DNA of 64,000 bases, from the NCBI RefSeq assembly GCF_042435035.1, contig NZ_JBHMQT010000054.1:1-64000 (forward strand), given 5' to 3'. Shown here piece after piece: positions 42,318-52,684 of the stretch. A model generated the notes under the pieces. That model saw only the letters and a program-made list of their open reading frames with translations, ran no database searches and was not told the origin of the DNA. This DNA is from Sphaerimonospora cavernae (GTDB taxonomy: Bacteria > Actinomycetota > Actinomycetes > Streptosporangiales > Streptosporangiaceae). Made by a program: the position numbers and the translations under genes. Each line of letters begins with the position of its first letter. The first letter of the stretch is position 1.

Positions 42318-43936
42318 GCCCCGCTCGCGGTACGCCTGACGACCTTGCGGGTGTTGACCAGGTCGCGGAAGTCATTGAGCAGGGGGCTGTCGCCGTACTT
42401 GGAATGGACGGCCTTGATGAGGTCGTGTGCCGGGCGGAGCATCAGGTCGGTGCAGTAGTCGAGTTCGATCGCCTCGATCGCCTCCCGCCCCATCTTCAGT
42501 GCCGCCTCCATGTCACCCTCCAGGTGCCGGCACAGGGCGCGGTCGAAGCGGATGAGGGTCTGGTCGAGCAGGTCTTCTCCGGTGTATTTGCCGAGCGCCT
42601 GCTCCAGCATGACGTCTGCTTCCAGTGTCTGGCCCAACTGCACCAGGACGTCCCCCTGATAGAAGTAGAGCTGCCGCTCGGTGTAACCGAAGGCCGGGTC
42701 CTCCTGATCACTCGCGTTCATCTGGGAGAACGCGGCCCGGGCCCGGTGCAGCGCCCGCTTGGCCTGCTCCACCACCTCATGTCGGGGGCCGGAGGCGCTC
42801 GTCATCTTGGCCAGGGCCCTGGCCTCGACGACCGGCGCCATCGTCCTGGCGGCACAGGGCGTCTGTCCGGCCAGATCACGGCTCTTCCTGGCCAGGCTCA
42901 ATGCCTCGCGCGGATCTCCGTAGTAGAGCGGGACCAGAGCCTCCCGAGCGGTGACCCACGCACGCAGCGCACGGTCACCGGTCTCGTCGGCGGCGATCCG
43001 GCCGGTACGGAAGAACGACCGGGCCTGGCGATGATCGCCCAGATCGATCATGATCATCCCGGCCAGTCCGGCGAGCTGGGCGGCCATCTTGCACAACCGC
43101 TCCTGCATCTCGATGGGCTGACGACTCTCCAGCACCCTGCGCACTGCCGAGAACTCCAGCAGCACGTCGCAGAGCAGCCGCAGCGGCTGGGTGTTCATGT
43201 ACTGCCGACCGAAGCCGTTCGTGGTCTGCTCCCAGTGATCGAGCATCGCCGGCGAGACGGTGGAACTCACAATCGTCTGGTCCATCCGCCGCCGAAGGCT
43301 CTCCACCGCACCGAGCACCTCGCTGTCGGGCGCGGGCGCGGGGTCGACGCCCCCACCGCCCCCGACAGCCCCACCTGCGCCGACGGCGCCGACGCCGCCG
43401 ACGAGGAGCTGCAGCAGCGTCCTCCGTAGCACGTTCTCGTCCTCCTCACCCCCGTTCGCGGAGGAGTCACCGCCGTCTGACGGAACCCGCGCCTCACGCG
43501 CACCGGGGGAATGGTCAAGTCGTTCATCTTGTGAGCCCCCGCTACCCACGGTCTCCGTGATCATGTGGCCGTGACCGCATATGCATGGGCCCTCGAACCC
43601 GAGGGCGAGCGGTTCGACCCGGTAGACCAAGCACAGGTAGTGGAGATATTCCGGGCCAGGGCGCTTCATGCCCGACTCGTATGCGGACAGTAGCGTCTCG
43701 CCGATCCCGGGGACGGGTTTTCGGTCTCTTTCGAAGAGGGCGCGCACCTGCTCGATGACGTCCGCCAGGGCGATGCCGTTCGAGAGGCGATGAGCTTTGA
43801 TCCTCGTCGTCCCGAACTGCGGCTCGCACACCTCGTAGATCTCCTGGGAGATCGCGGCCGGAACACGGCCCGCGGCGAGGCCGCGCGCCCGGATCCGACG
43901 CGCGATCTCCGTCTCCTTGTGTTGCCTGCCGGACAT
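42314..43936 (-). CDS. XRE-type regulator with C-terminal TPR-like domain
   Basis: A 540-residue protein. Residues 1-105 hold a helix-turn-helix region (GIALADVIEQVRALFERDRK, then GETLLSAYESGMKRPGPEYL) that looks like an XRE domain with an insertion. A Gly-rich linker with a hydrophobic LLQLLVGGVGAVGAGGAVG stretch follows near residue 170. Residues 230-540 are helical repeats (DLGDHRQARSFFRTGRIAAD; YFYQGDVLVQLGQTLEADVM). Proteins of this kind often control a neighbouring small gene. ATG at 43936 has GAGAGGGG upstream. It is divergent from the 86-residue gene at 44266 and coupled to the downstream GNAT. Confidence 0.82.
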   Translation of the reverse strand: MSGRQHKETEIARRIRARGLAAGRVPAAISQEIYEVCEPQFGTTRIKAHRLSNGIALADVIEQVRALFERDRKPVPGIGETLLSAYESGMKRPGPEYLHYLCLVYRVEPLALGFEGPCICGHGHMITETVGSGGSQDERLDHSPGAREARVPSDGGDSSANGGEEDENVLRRTLLQLLVGGVGAVGAGGAVGGGGGVDPAPAPDSEVLGAVESLRRRMDQTIVSSTVSPAMLDHWEQTTNGFGRQYMNTQPLRLLCDVLLEFSAVRRVLESRQPIEMQERLCKMAAQLAGLAGMIMIDLGDHRQARSFFRTGRIAADETGDRALRAWVTAREALVPLYYGDPREALSLARKSRDLAGQTPCAARTMAPVVEARALAKMTSASGPRHEVVEQAKRALHRARAAFSQMNASDQEDPAFGYTERQLYFYQGDVLVQLGQTLEADVMLEQALGKYTGEDLLDQTLIRFDRALCRHLEGDMEAALKMGREAIEAIELDYCTDLMLRPAHDLIKAVHSKYGDSPLLNDFRDLVNTRKVVRRTASGA

Positions 43937-44265
43937 TCCGGCCCCTCTCTCACGGCCGGGCCGCGTTCGCAGCCCAACGTTTCCCGACCGGTCTCTGCTC
44001 GTGACGCTGAGTAGCGACTCCGTCGCACTCTGCCCACACAATAATGATGGACCAAACTTGGCGCGGCCAAGTCTCGACTTTGGACGAGCTGACTAAGGAT
44101 CGTCTCCCCACTGGGGGGTTCTTTCAACCGAGTTGGGGATTCCCTTCACCTCAGCGGCTCTGGGGCCCGTTGACCCGTTCCGTTTGGTGAGTCATCTTGG
44201 GCAGGCCGAAGATGCAGAGCGGCGATCACAAACCGGTCGTCAGCCGAAATGAAGGAGGACTTCAG

Positions 44266-44526
44266 GTGGGAGAGGATGATTTCCGGCGATTGGAACATCT
44301 GGTCTCCGAACTGGACGCCCGAGGCCTGATCGCCCGCGTCGTGCGCACCCCGGCGGGTCGCGCCTACGTCCGAGTCATCAATCCGGAAGCGACCAGCCTC
44401 ACCGAGAACGTCGTCTGCCAGGCGACCGACTACTGGTGGTCGTGGGGCGAGCGGATGCACCGGGCGGACGACCCCGCCGGAGCGGCCACGAAGGTCGCCC
44501 GAGTGCTGGCCGCGGTGGGCGAGTAA
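44266..44526 (+). CDS. Small hypothetical protein divergent from the XRE-TPR gene
   Basis: An 86-residue protein starting VGEDDFRRLEHLVSELDARG and ending with an amphipathic helix (ATKVARVLAAVG). It contains NVVCQATDYWWSWGERMH. No family is recognised. GTG has a perfect AAGGAGG seven bases upstream. Its position opposite the XRE-TPR gene suggests it is under that regulator. A hairpin follows 18 bases after the stop. Confidence 0.75.
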   Translation: MGEDDFRRLEHLVSELDARGLIARVVRTPAGRAYVRVINPEATSLTENVVCQATDYWWSWGERMHRADDPAGAATKVARVLAAVGE

Positions 44527-44543
44527 GGAGTGTCCAAGGATGC

Positions 44544-44561
44544 TCCCCGCGCATGCGGGGA
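44544..44561 (+). terminator. Hairpin TCCCCGC-GCAT-GCGGGGA after the small gene
   Basis: A 7-bp perfect stem with a four-base loop, 17 bases after the stop of the 86-residue gene. It resembles a single type I-E CRISPR repeat in sequence, but there is no second copy, so a terminator is the better reading. Confidence 0.5.
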
Positions 44562-44968
44562 TGCGTCCGCGCAGCCACACGGGCACGCCGCCACCACCGC
44601 GGCTCCCGGGGCCGGCGAGACGCCCGGTGCGGAGCGTTCCCAGGCCGTTCCACCACGTCCTGGCGGGGAACGTTGCGGCGTCACGCCGGCCCCGTACACC
44701 CATGAACCACCGGTACGGCCTGCCGTACCGGACGGCCGTCCGAGCCGGCCCCGGTAGTCACCGGGACGCGGGGCGGACGGCCATCGGGGGGATCCCCCTC
44801 TCGGAGAACGGCGACGGACGCGCTTCCGGGTGCGCGTCCCAGCTCTGCCATCCGTCACCGAAGCACGCCCGCTTTCCGGTCGTCCCGGGCGGCGAGCGCG
44901 CTTCCGTCTCCCCGGCGATGTGACGGGGGCCGGTCCGGTCGGCACTATGGGGAAGGCTTACCTTCCTG
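44562..44968. other. Intergenic region before the MscS gene
   Basis: No supported gene. It holds a perfect inverted repeat, CCGGTACGGC-CT-GCCGTACCGG (44710-44731). The open frames through it are biased in composition and lack any domain. Bases 44945-44968 probably include the promoter or leader of the MscS gene (TATGGG at 44947 is -10-like). Confidence 0.5.
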
Positions 44969-46033
44969 TTGCCTGTCCGTACCGATCCGAGGGGGATCCG
45001 CTCCGTGCTCTTCCCGCTGACGTCGTTCCCGCTGACGTCTCTGACGCCCAGCCCCGACCCGACCGACATCGGCACTGCCAGCGAGACGATGAAGACCGTG
45101 ACGGCGGCCTGTGAGAAGGGCCAGGGGATCTTCTGCGCCATCCTCAAGACCACGTTCCCCGGCCAGCGCTTCCCGGCCTGGGTGCAGCTGGTGGCCGGCT
45201 TCACCGACACTCTGATCGCCCTGACCCTGATCCTGATCGGGGCGCTGATCGTACGGAACATCGTCCACCGGTTGATCACTCGGGTGACCCTCCGGGCGAG
45301 CGCCGGCGTGCTGCCCGAGCGGCTGCGCAACCGCGCTCTGCTGGTCTCGGACGCGAGCGCGGCCATCCTGAGTGAGCGCCGCAGGGCGCGGGCCGAGGCG
45401 ATGGGTTCCGTGCTGCGCAGCGTGTCGTCGGTGCTGGTCCTCGGCACGGCCGCGCTCATGATGCTCGGCAAACTGAACGTGGCGCTCGCCCCGCTGCTGA
45501 CCAGCGTCGGCATCCTCGGCGTCGCCGTCGGCTTCGGCGCGCAGGAGCTGGTCAAGGACTTCATCGCGGGCATGTTCATGCTGCTGGAGGACCAGTACGG
45601 CGTGGGCGACGTGATCGACACCGGCTCGGCCATCGGCACAGTCGAGGCCGTCACCCTGCGGATCACCCGCCTCCGCGACGCCGACGGAAAGGTCTGGTAC
45701 GTGCGCAACGGCACGATCAGCCGGGTCGGCAACGAGTCCCAGGGCTGGTCGAGGGCGCTGGTCGACGTGCCCGTGCCGTACGACTCGGATCTGGGCGCGG
45801 TGCGCGACCTGCTGAAGGGCATCGCGACCGGGCTGTGGGAGGACCCCGACTTCCACCAGAAGCTGATCATCGAGGAGCCGGAGGTCTTCGGGCTGGAGCA
45901 GATCTCCGCCTCGACCGTGATCTTCCGGGTCACCGCCAAGACCGCCCCGGTACGGCACGAGGAGGTCACCCGCGAGCTGCGCCTGCGCGTCAAGCGGGCC
46001 TTCGACGAGAGGGCCCTGGCCTTCGCCGGCTGA
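44969..46033 (+). CDS. MscS-family mechanosensitive channel
   Basis: Small-conductance mechanosensitive channel of 354 residues that releases solutes on osmotic downshock. Residues 70-100 are a membrane helix (FTDTLIALTLILIGALIV). A second hydrophobic helix and the pore-lining Gly/Ala-rich TM3 (LLTSVGILGVAVGFGAQELVKDFIAGMF) follow near residues 145-200. The beta and C-terminal domains come next (YGVGDVIDTGSAIGTVEAV). The start is uncertain: this TTG or a GTG at 45005 are both possible. Confidence 0.9.
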   Translation: MPVRTDPRGIRSVLFPLTSFPLTSLTPSPDPTDIGTASETMKTVTAACEKGQGIFCAILKTTFPGQRFPAWVQLVAGFTDTLIALTLILIGALIVRNIVHRLITRVTLRASAGVLPERLRNRALLVSDASAAILSERRRARAEAMGSVLRSVSSVLVLGTAALMMLGKLNVALAPLLTSVGILGVAVGFGAQELVKDFIAGMFMLLEDQYGVGDVIDTGSAIGTVEAVTLRITRLRDADGKVWYVRNGTISRVGNESQGWSRALVDVPVPYDSDLGAVRDLLKGIATGLWEDPDFHQKLIIEEPEVFGLEQISASTVIFRVTAKTAPVRHEEVTRELRLRVKRAFDERALAFAG

Positions 46034-46046
46034 CGCCGCGTTTAAC

Positions 46047-46072
46047 CTACCAGTCGGTAGCTGACCTAGGCT
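46047..46072 (+). promoter_or_regulatory. Leaderless globin promoter with operator-like palindrome
   Basis: CTACC-AGTC-GGTAG (46047-46060) is an inverted repeat of the kind bound by TetR-family repressors. It ends six bases before TAGGCT (46067-46072), a -10 box placed six bases before the globin GTG. A repressor bound there would block the -35 region. Confidence 0.5.
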
Positions 46073-46078
46073 GAGACC

Positions 46079-46462
46079 GTGACGAGCGAGCAGACCGAGT
46101 CCTTCTATGACGCCGTCGGAGGCGAGGAGACCTTCCGACGGCTTGTCCACCGGTTCTATGAGGGTGTCGCGACCGATCCGCTGCTGCGCCCGATGTACCC
46201 CGAGGATGACCTCGACGGGGCCGAGGAGCGGCTGCGCCTGTTCTTGATCCAGTACTGGGGCGGCCCGAACACCTACAGCGAGCGACGTGGCCATCCGCGA
46301 CTGCGCATGCGGCACGTCCCGTTCGTCATCGGGGAGCGTGAGCGCGACGCCTGGCTGGGGCACATGCAGGACGCGATTCATTCGCTGGAGCTGCCGCCGG
46401 AGCGGGCGGAGCAGCTCTGGAAGTACCTGGTCTACGCCGCCTACAGTCTGGTGAACGCATAA
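46079..46462 (+). CDS. Truncated haemoglobin, group II (GlbO type)
   Basis: Haem-binding globin of 127 residues, probably for oxygen or NO chemistry. It has FYDAVGGEETFRRLVHRFY, the B10/E-helix region MYPEDDL and QYWGGPNTYSERRGHPRLRMRHVPF with the proximal His in LRMRH, and W in DAWLGHMQDAI. This pattern is that of group II globins. GTG start with no Shine-Dalgarno sequence but a -10 box six bases upstream, so leaderless. Confidence 0.93.
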   Translation: MTSEQTESFYDAVGGEETFRRLVHRFYEGVATDPLLRPMYPEDDLDGAEERLRLFLIQYWGGPNTYSERRGHPRLRMRHVPFVIGERERDAWLGHMQDAIHSLELPPERAEQLWKYLVYAAYSLVNA

Positions 46463-46471
46463 TCCACTTGA

Positions 46472-48010
46472 GTGCCGGGCAGCCACTCAGACATGGAAGA
46501 GACCCCCTGGTGGCGCGACGCCGTCGTCTATGAGATCTACGTACGCAGCTTCGCCGACGCCTCGGGTGACGGTGTGGGCGACCTGGCCGGCATCCGGGCT
46601 CGCCTGCCGTACCTCGCGGACCTCGGCGTCGACGCGATCTGGCTGACCCCCTTCTATCCTTCCCCCATGGCCGACGGCGGGTACGACGTGGCCGATTATC
46701 GCGACGTGGATCCGCTGTTCGGGTCGCTCGCCGACTTCGACGGCCTCGTCGCCGACGTCCACGCGCACGGCCTGCGGCTGATGGTGGACGTCGTGCCCAA
46801 CCACAGCTCCTCGGCCCACCCATGGTTCCAGAAGGCTCTGGCGGCCCCCAGGGGCTCCCAGGAGCGCGACCGGTACATGTTCCGGGACGAGCCGAACAAC
46901 TGGCTGTCCACGTTCGGCGGACCGGCGTGGACCCGGGTGCCGGACGGGCAGTGGTACCTGCACCTGTTCGCTCCCGAGCAGCCCGACTTCAACTGGCGCA
47001 ATCCGGAGGTGCGCGCGGAGTTCCTCGACATCCTGCGCTTCTGGCTCGACCGCGGGGTGGACGGTTTCCGCATCGATGTCGCGATGGGGTTGATCAAGGC
47101 GGAGGGGCTGCCGGACACCGGTCCCGGCTTCCGCTCCGGATCGCCGATGTGGAGCAGGCCCGGGGTACACGACATCTATCGGGAGTGGCGCCGCGTCCTC
47201 GACTCCTACCCGGGCACGCGGGTCGCCGTCGGCGAGGTCTGGACCGACTCCGCCGACGACCTCGCGCTCTACGTCCGCCCCGACGAGCTGCACCAGAGCT
47301 TCAACTTCGCCTGGTTGGAGGCCCCGTGGTCGGCCACGGCGTTCCGGAAGGTCATCGACGACACTCTGCGTGCGATGGCGGCGCCGACCTGGGTGCTGTC
47401 CAACCACGATGTCGTACGGCACCGCACCCGCTACGGCGAGGGGTCACTCGACCCGTCGGCGGGGCTCGACCGGGCCAGGGCCGCACTGCTGAGCATGCTC
47501 GCCCTCCCCGGGTCCGCCTACCTCTACCAGGGGGAGGAACTCGGTCTGCCCGAGGTGACCGACCTGCCGCCGCAGGCCCGCCAGGATCCGATCTTCAAGC
47601 GCTCGAAGGGCGAACTGCCGGGCCGGGACGGCTGCCGGGTGCCGCTCCCGTGGTCCGGAACGGCCCCGCCGTACGGCTTCGGCGACGGCGGATCCTGGCT
47701 GCCACAGCCGGACGACTGGGCCGAGTCGACGGTGGAACGGCAGATCGCCGATGCCTCGTCGACGCTGTCGTTCTACCGGCGGGCCCTGGCGGTCCGCCGG
47801 GACCTGAGAGGCACGCTGCCGGACGCGATCGAGTGGATCCCCGCTCCCGGCGACGCGTTGTTCTTCCGGCGCGGCCGGCTGACCTGCGCCATCAACTGCG
47901 GGGAGGATCCGGTACGGCTCCCGCCGCACGAGCACGTGCTGATCTCCAGCGGTCCCCTCGACGGAATGGACCTGCCGGCGGACACCGCGGCCTGGTCGAC
48001 CGGCCGCTGA
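46472..48010 (+). CDS. GH13 alpha-glucosidase
   Basis: Glycoside hydrolase that releases glucose from alpha-glucosides. The 512-residue protein has the GH13 regions DVVPNHSS, GFRIDVAMG (nucleophile Asp), AVGEVWTD (acid/base Glu) and LSNHDVVRH (third Asp), with the DGVGDLAGI calcium-binding-like segment near the start. GTG at 46472 has CATAAT eight bases upstream, overlapping the globin stop, so it may be leaderless. ATG at 46493 (MEETPWWRDAVVYEI) is the alternative. No signal peptide, so it acts on internalised sugars. Confidence 0.93.
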   Translation: MPGSHSDMEETPWWRDAVVYEIYVRSFADASGDGVGDLAGIRARLPYLADLGVDAIWLTPFYPSPMADGGYDVADYRDVDPLFGSLADFDGLVADVHAHGLRLMVDVVPNHSSSAHPWFQKALAAPRGSQERDRYMFRDEPNNWLSTFGGPAWTRVPDGQWYLHLFAPEQPDFNWRNPEVRAEFLDILRFWLDRGVDGFRIDVAMGLIKAEGLPDTGPGFRSGSPMWSRPGVHDIYREWRRVLDSYPGTRVAVGEVWTDSADDLALYVRPDELHQSFNFAWLEAPWSATAFRKVIDDTLRAMAAPTWVLSNHDVVRHRTRYGEGSLDPSAGLDRARAALLSMLALPGSAYLYQGEELGLPEVTDLPPQARQDPIFKRSKGELPGRDGCRVPLPWSGTAPPYGFGDGGSWLPQPDDWAESTVERQIADASSTLSFYRRALAVRRDLRGTLPDAIEWIPAPGDALFFRRGRLTCAINCGEDPVRLPPHEHVLISSGPLDGMDLPADTAAWSTGR

Positions 48011-48013
48011 CCC

Positions 48014-48490
48014 TCAGGGCGCGGTGAGGAACCGCTTCAGGTGGACGAGCTCGTCCTCGTCGAGTCTGCGAGGGCGGGCCTCCGCCACGTCGAAGGCGAC
48101 CATCACGCTGCGCGCTTCGACGTAGAGTGCGTCGTCGTCTCGGATCTCGTAGGCCAGGTTGAACCGTACCGGGGTGATCTCGGTTACCCAGACCTCCACC
48201 CGGACCGGCTCGATCCTGAAGTCGAGGGCCCGCCGGTAGTCGATCTCGTGCCGGGCGACCACGAGGCCCAGTCGCGCGCCGCCGTTCTCCCGCCGCGATG
48301 GGTGGAGCATGGCGACCCGTGCGTCCTCGAGGTAGTCGAAGAAGCGGACGTTGTTGACATGACCCAGGCTGTCGATGTCGCCGAAGCGCACCGAGCGCTC
48401 GAAGACGAATCGGCTTGTGCTCTCGGCGGCGCCGGGCGGTTGGGGCGTCGTGGGGTCGTGGACCATCGTGGGGTGGTGCGAGTCGGTCAC
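48014..48490 (-). CDS. Acyl-CoA thioesterase (hotdog fold)
   Basis: A 158-residue 4HBT-family thioesterase. The signature RSVRFGDIDSLGHVNNVRFFDYLEDAR contains the catalytic Asp and the HVNN motif. The strand VEVWVTEITPVRFNLAYEI is typical too. The substrate is unknown. GTG at 48490 has TACGTT six bases upstream on the minus strand, pointing to a leaderless mRNA. The longer start at 48514 would overlap that box. Confidence 0.9.
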   Translation of the reverse strand: MTDSHHPTMVHDPTTPQPPGAAESTSRFVFERSVRFGDIDSLGHVNNVRFFDYLEDARVAMLHPSRRENGGARLGLVVARHEIDYRRALDFRIEPVRVEVWVTEITPVRFNLAYEIRDDDALYVEARSVMVAFDVAEARPRRLDEDELVHLKRFLTAP

Positions 48491-48571
48491 GGCAGAAACG
48501 TAGACCACCCGCACCCCCGGCCGGTCGCCGGGGGTGCGGGTGGGCCACGGTCAGGCGCGGATGACCTCGCG

Positions 48572-50236
<1,665 letters not shown>

Positions 50237-50310
50237 GCCACCAGCCTAGTGCCCCTCCCTCCAAGCTTCGCCCCGTCGCGTCGCCCGGGCAGATCTTGTC
50301 GGTCGCGGCA

Positions 50311-51699
50311 CTAGGGGATGCCACCGGTGGTGCTGTCCGGTCTGCGCGGGGGCGGAGCGATCGGGGTGGCCGGAAGGCAGATGCGGTCCCTGCCCAGTTC
50401 CTTGGCCCGGTACAGCGCGAGATCCGCCGCGGCGAGCAACTCGATCAGGTCGGCGCCGTGCAGGTTCATGATGGCTACGCCGGCCGATACCGTCACCGTG
50501 ACCATCGCCTGCTCGGCGGCCACCGCCATCCGGCCCACCCGGGTACGCAGCCGCTCGGCCACCCGCCGCGCCTCGCTCACGTCCGCGCCGGGCAGCAGCA
50601 CGACGAACTCCTCACCGCCGAACCGGCCCACCACGTCGTATTCGCGGAGCTGACTGCGCAGGGTGGCGGCCACCTGGATCAGCACCTGATCGCCCACGAG
50701 GTGACCGTAGGTGTCGTTGACCTTCTTGAAGTGATCGATGTCCACCAGGATCAGTGCGAGCGGGCTGCCCAGCCGCTGCGCCCGGCCGATCTCCGTGTCG
50801 GCTTCGCGCTGCCAGGCCGCCGCGTTGAGCAGCCCCGTTTTGGGATCGGTGCGGGCCGCGGCCTGGAGCTGGGCGTGCAGCAGGCTGCGCTGGAGCAACA
50901 CGACAGGCGGCAACAGGAGCAGCAGCAGTGCGGTGTTGAGCCCGCAGAGCACAGCCACGATCACGCCGAGGCACAGCTCCACCGCGTCGAGCAGGAACCG
51001 CTCGCGATCCCATAGGACCTCTCCCCATCGACCTTCCGGATCGGCCGCGTGGGCTGCGACGGCGATGAGCGCGATGTTGAGAACCGTGAAGACGACGGCG
51101 CACACCACCGCGACGCCGATGGCCTGTCCGCCGCCCATGGACAGGCCGGCCGCCACCGGCCCGGCATCCCCCGCCGCTCCGACCCGCCCGGATGACGCCG
51201 CGCCGCCGGGCGGCCCCACTGACCTGAACAGCCCCACGCCTTCGCCGATCCACGAATGGAACAGCACCGACGCGGCACCCGCGGCCAGCCCGATGGCGGC
51301 CGAGGTGAAGACCCTCCGGTGGAGAACCGTCGCACGCACCCTGAGTTGGAGCAGGATCTGCAGCGGAACGGGCGCCAGCAGCGCGTAAACCGGCGGCAGC
51401 AGGAACGCCACTGGCAGCCACCATGCCGACAGCAGGTCACGCGACACTCCGGCCGGCATGCCGAGACGACGGGTCGCCTCGATGCACACGGCTCCGCAGG
51501 CGGTGAGCGCGGCGAACGTCGCGAGGTCGGCGAGCCGGAATTCCGTCGATCTCGCCAGGACCCCGATCAAGACCAGATCGAGCGTGACGATCGCGCACAG
51601 GTAGGCCACGAGCGCACGCGACTGGGCCAGCAGGGGCCACCGGCCCGGCGAGCAGACGGCGTCTCGCGGTTTCGCGGATGCCCGACCCGTTGCCGTCAT
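50311..51699 (-). CDS. Diguanylate cyclase with membrane sensor region
   Basis: Makes cyclic di-GMP. The 462-residue protein has seven or so hydrophobic segments in residues 25-280, a linker, then a GGDEF domain. The active site reads GGEEF and keeps the inhibitory RxxD site five residues before it (REYD-VVGRF-GGEEF), so product inhibition is likely. DIDHFKKVNDTYGH is also standard. In sporulating actinomycetes c-di-GMP holds BldD in its dimeric repressing form, so it may affect development. ATG at 51699 (MTATGRAS) has GGGGGG upstream. Two in-frame starts further upstream are possible. Confidence 0.9.
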   Translation of the reverse strand: MTATGRASAKPRDAVCSPGRWPLLAQSRALVAYLCAIVTLDLVLIGVLARSTEFRLADLATFAALTACGAVCIEATRRLGMPAGVSRDLLSAWWLPVAFLLPPVYALLAPVPLQILLQLRVRATVLHRRVFTSAAIGLAAGAASVLFHSWIGEGVGLFRSVGPPGGAASSGRVGAAGDAGPVAAGLSMGGGQAIGVAVVCAVVFTVLNIALIAVAAHAADPEGRWGEVLWDRERFLLDAVELCLGVIVAVLCGLNTALLLLLLPPVVLLQRSLLHAQLQAAARTDPKTGLLNAAAWQREADTEIGRAQRLGSPLALILVDIDHFKKVNDTYGHLVGDQVLIQVAATLRSQLREYDVVGRFGGEEFVVLLPGADVSEARRVAERLRTRVGRMAVAAEQAMVTVTVSAGVAIMNLHGADLIELLAAADLALYRAKELGRDRICLPATPIAPPPRRPDSTTGGIP

Positions 51700-51840
51700 G
51701 CCACCCCCCAACGCACCCCAAAACAGCATCTCACGATGTGTAACACAATAGTTGCGGAGGGTGCGGAACGCGATGGGAACCACTACCTTGGCACGTCACG
51801 ATCTGTTGCCAGGGGTCCGATTTGAGGCGCCCGGTCGTGA

Positions 51841-52506
51841 TCAGGCGGCCAGTCGCTGTTCCGGCCAGCCGGGCTCCTCGCCCTCGCCCTCGCCCTCGCC
51901 CTCGGCGTCACCGACGACCTCGATCTCGGCCGGCACCCCGTCGCCCGCCCTGCCACCCGGCACGCTGTCGGCGTCGGCGTCGGCCGGGTGGTGCGGCATG
52001 CCGCTCCCCCGCGCCTCCGACGGGGGCTCCGACAGGGATTCCGACAGGGATTCCGACAGGGCCACCGCCGGGGCCCGGGTGGTCTCAGTAGCCCGGGTGG
52101 CCTCCTCCAACGCCCGCCGCTCCGCTTCCCTCGGCGCACCGCCGGCGTAGCCAGGCCTTTCGAACGCAGCGATACCGTACTTCAGGTCGTGGCCCACCGA
52201 GATGGCCTCTATCTCGACCCAGTACCGCTGCTCGCCGTTGCGCTCGTACTGCCGGACCCGCAGCCTGCCGTACACGACGACCGGCTGGCCTCTCCGGACA
52301 GACTGCTGGACGTTGTCGCCGAGCCTGCGAAAGCAGCGGACCGTGTAGAAGGTGGTGTCCCGGTTCTGCCAGGTGCTGGTCTGCGGGTCGAGGAAACGCC
52401 GATTGACGGCCATCCGCATGGTCGTGACGCGTGAGCCGTCCGGCAACTGGAACTGTTCGGGGTCTTTGGTGACGTTCCCGCTCAGCGTGACGTAGATGTC
52501 GCTCAT
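51841..52506 (-). CDS. ssbB: Single-stranded DNA-binding protein, SsbB-type paralogue
   Basis: A 221-residue SSB. Residues 1-110 are the OB fold (MSDIYVTLSGNVTKDPEQF; VTMRMAVNRRFLD; VVVYGRLRVRQYERNGEQRY). The C-terminal 100 residues are low-complexity and end in an acidic Gly/Glu run followed by PEQRLAA. The DDDIPF-type tip of replicative SSB is absent, as in the S. coelicolor paralogue SsbB, which acts in chromosome segregation during sporulation. The dynB- and dynA-like genes precede it on the same strand, the same neighbourhood as in Streptomyces. Confidence 0.9.
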   Translation of the reverse strand: MSDIYVTLSGNVTKDPEQFQLPDGSRVTTMRMAVNRRFLDPQTSTWQNRDTTFYTVRCFRRLGDNVQQSVRRGQPVVVYGRLRVRQYERNGEQRYWVEIEAISVGHDLKYGIAAFERPGYAGGAPREAERRALEEATRATETTRAPAVALSESLSESLSEPPSEARGSGMPHHPADADADSVPGGRAGDGVPAEIEVVGDAEGEGEGEGEEPGWPEQRLAA

Positions 52507-52625
52507 GAAATGCCTCCCACGGGCCCGGACGCTCGCCAGGCCCGCAGCCCACCTTGGCGCTCGCCGTCCGGGCTCCGCGTCACCGAACGGCGTTCTGTGG
52601 AGAACCGCCGCGACCCTCCCGCCGT

Positions 52626-52684
52626 CACGCGGGTTCAGTCACACGGGTTCAGTCACACGGGGATCAGTCACACGGGGATCAGCG
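52626..52684. repeat. Tandem repeat TCAGTCACACGGG between dynB and ssbB
   Basis: Copies with unit TCAGTCACACGGG plus TT or GA stand head to tail (about 15-17 bases each, roughly three and a half copies). The last copy includes the dynB-like stop codon. On the minus strand the unit contains TGTGACTGA and so supplies stop codons in more than one frame. Confidence 0.75.

Noticed and set aside
44530..44570. CRISPR-like repeat (CTCCCCGCGCATGCGGGGATG)
   Set aside because: Similar to type I-E repeats but a single copy with no spacer array and no cas genes in the window; better read as a hairpin after the small gene.
44830..45114. 94-residue plus-strand frame before MscS
   Set aside because: Overlaps the MscS gene in another frame, no ribosome site and no domain.
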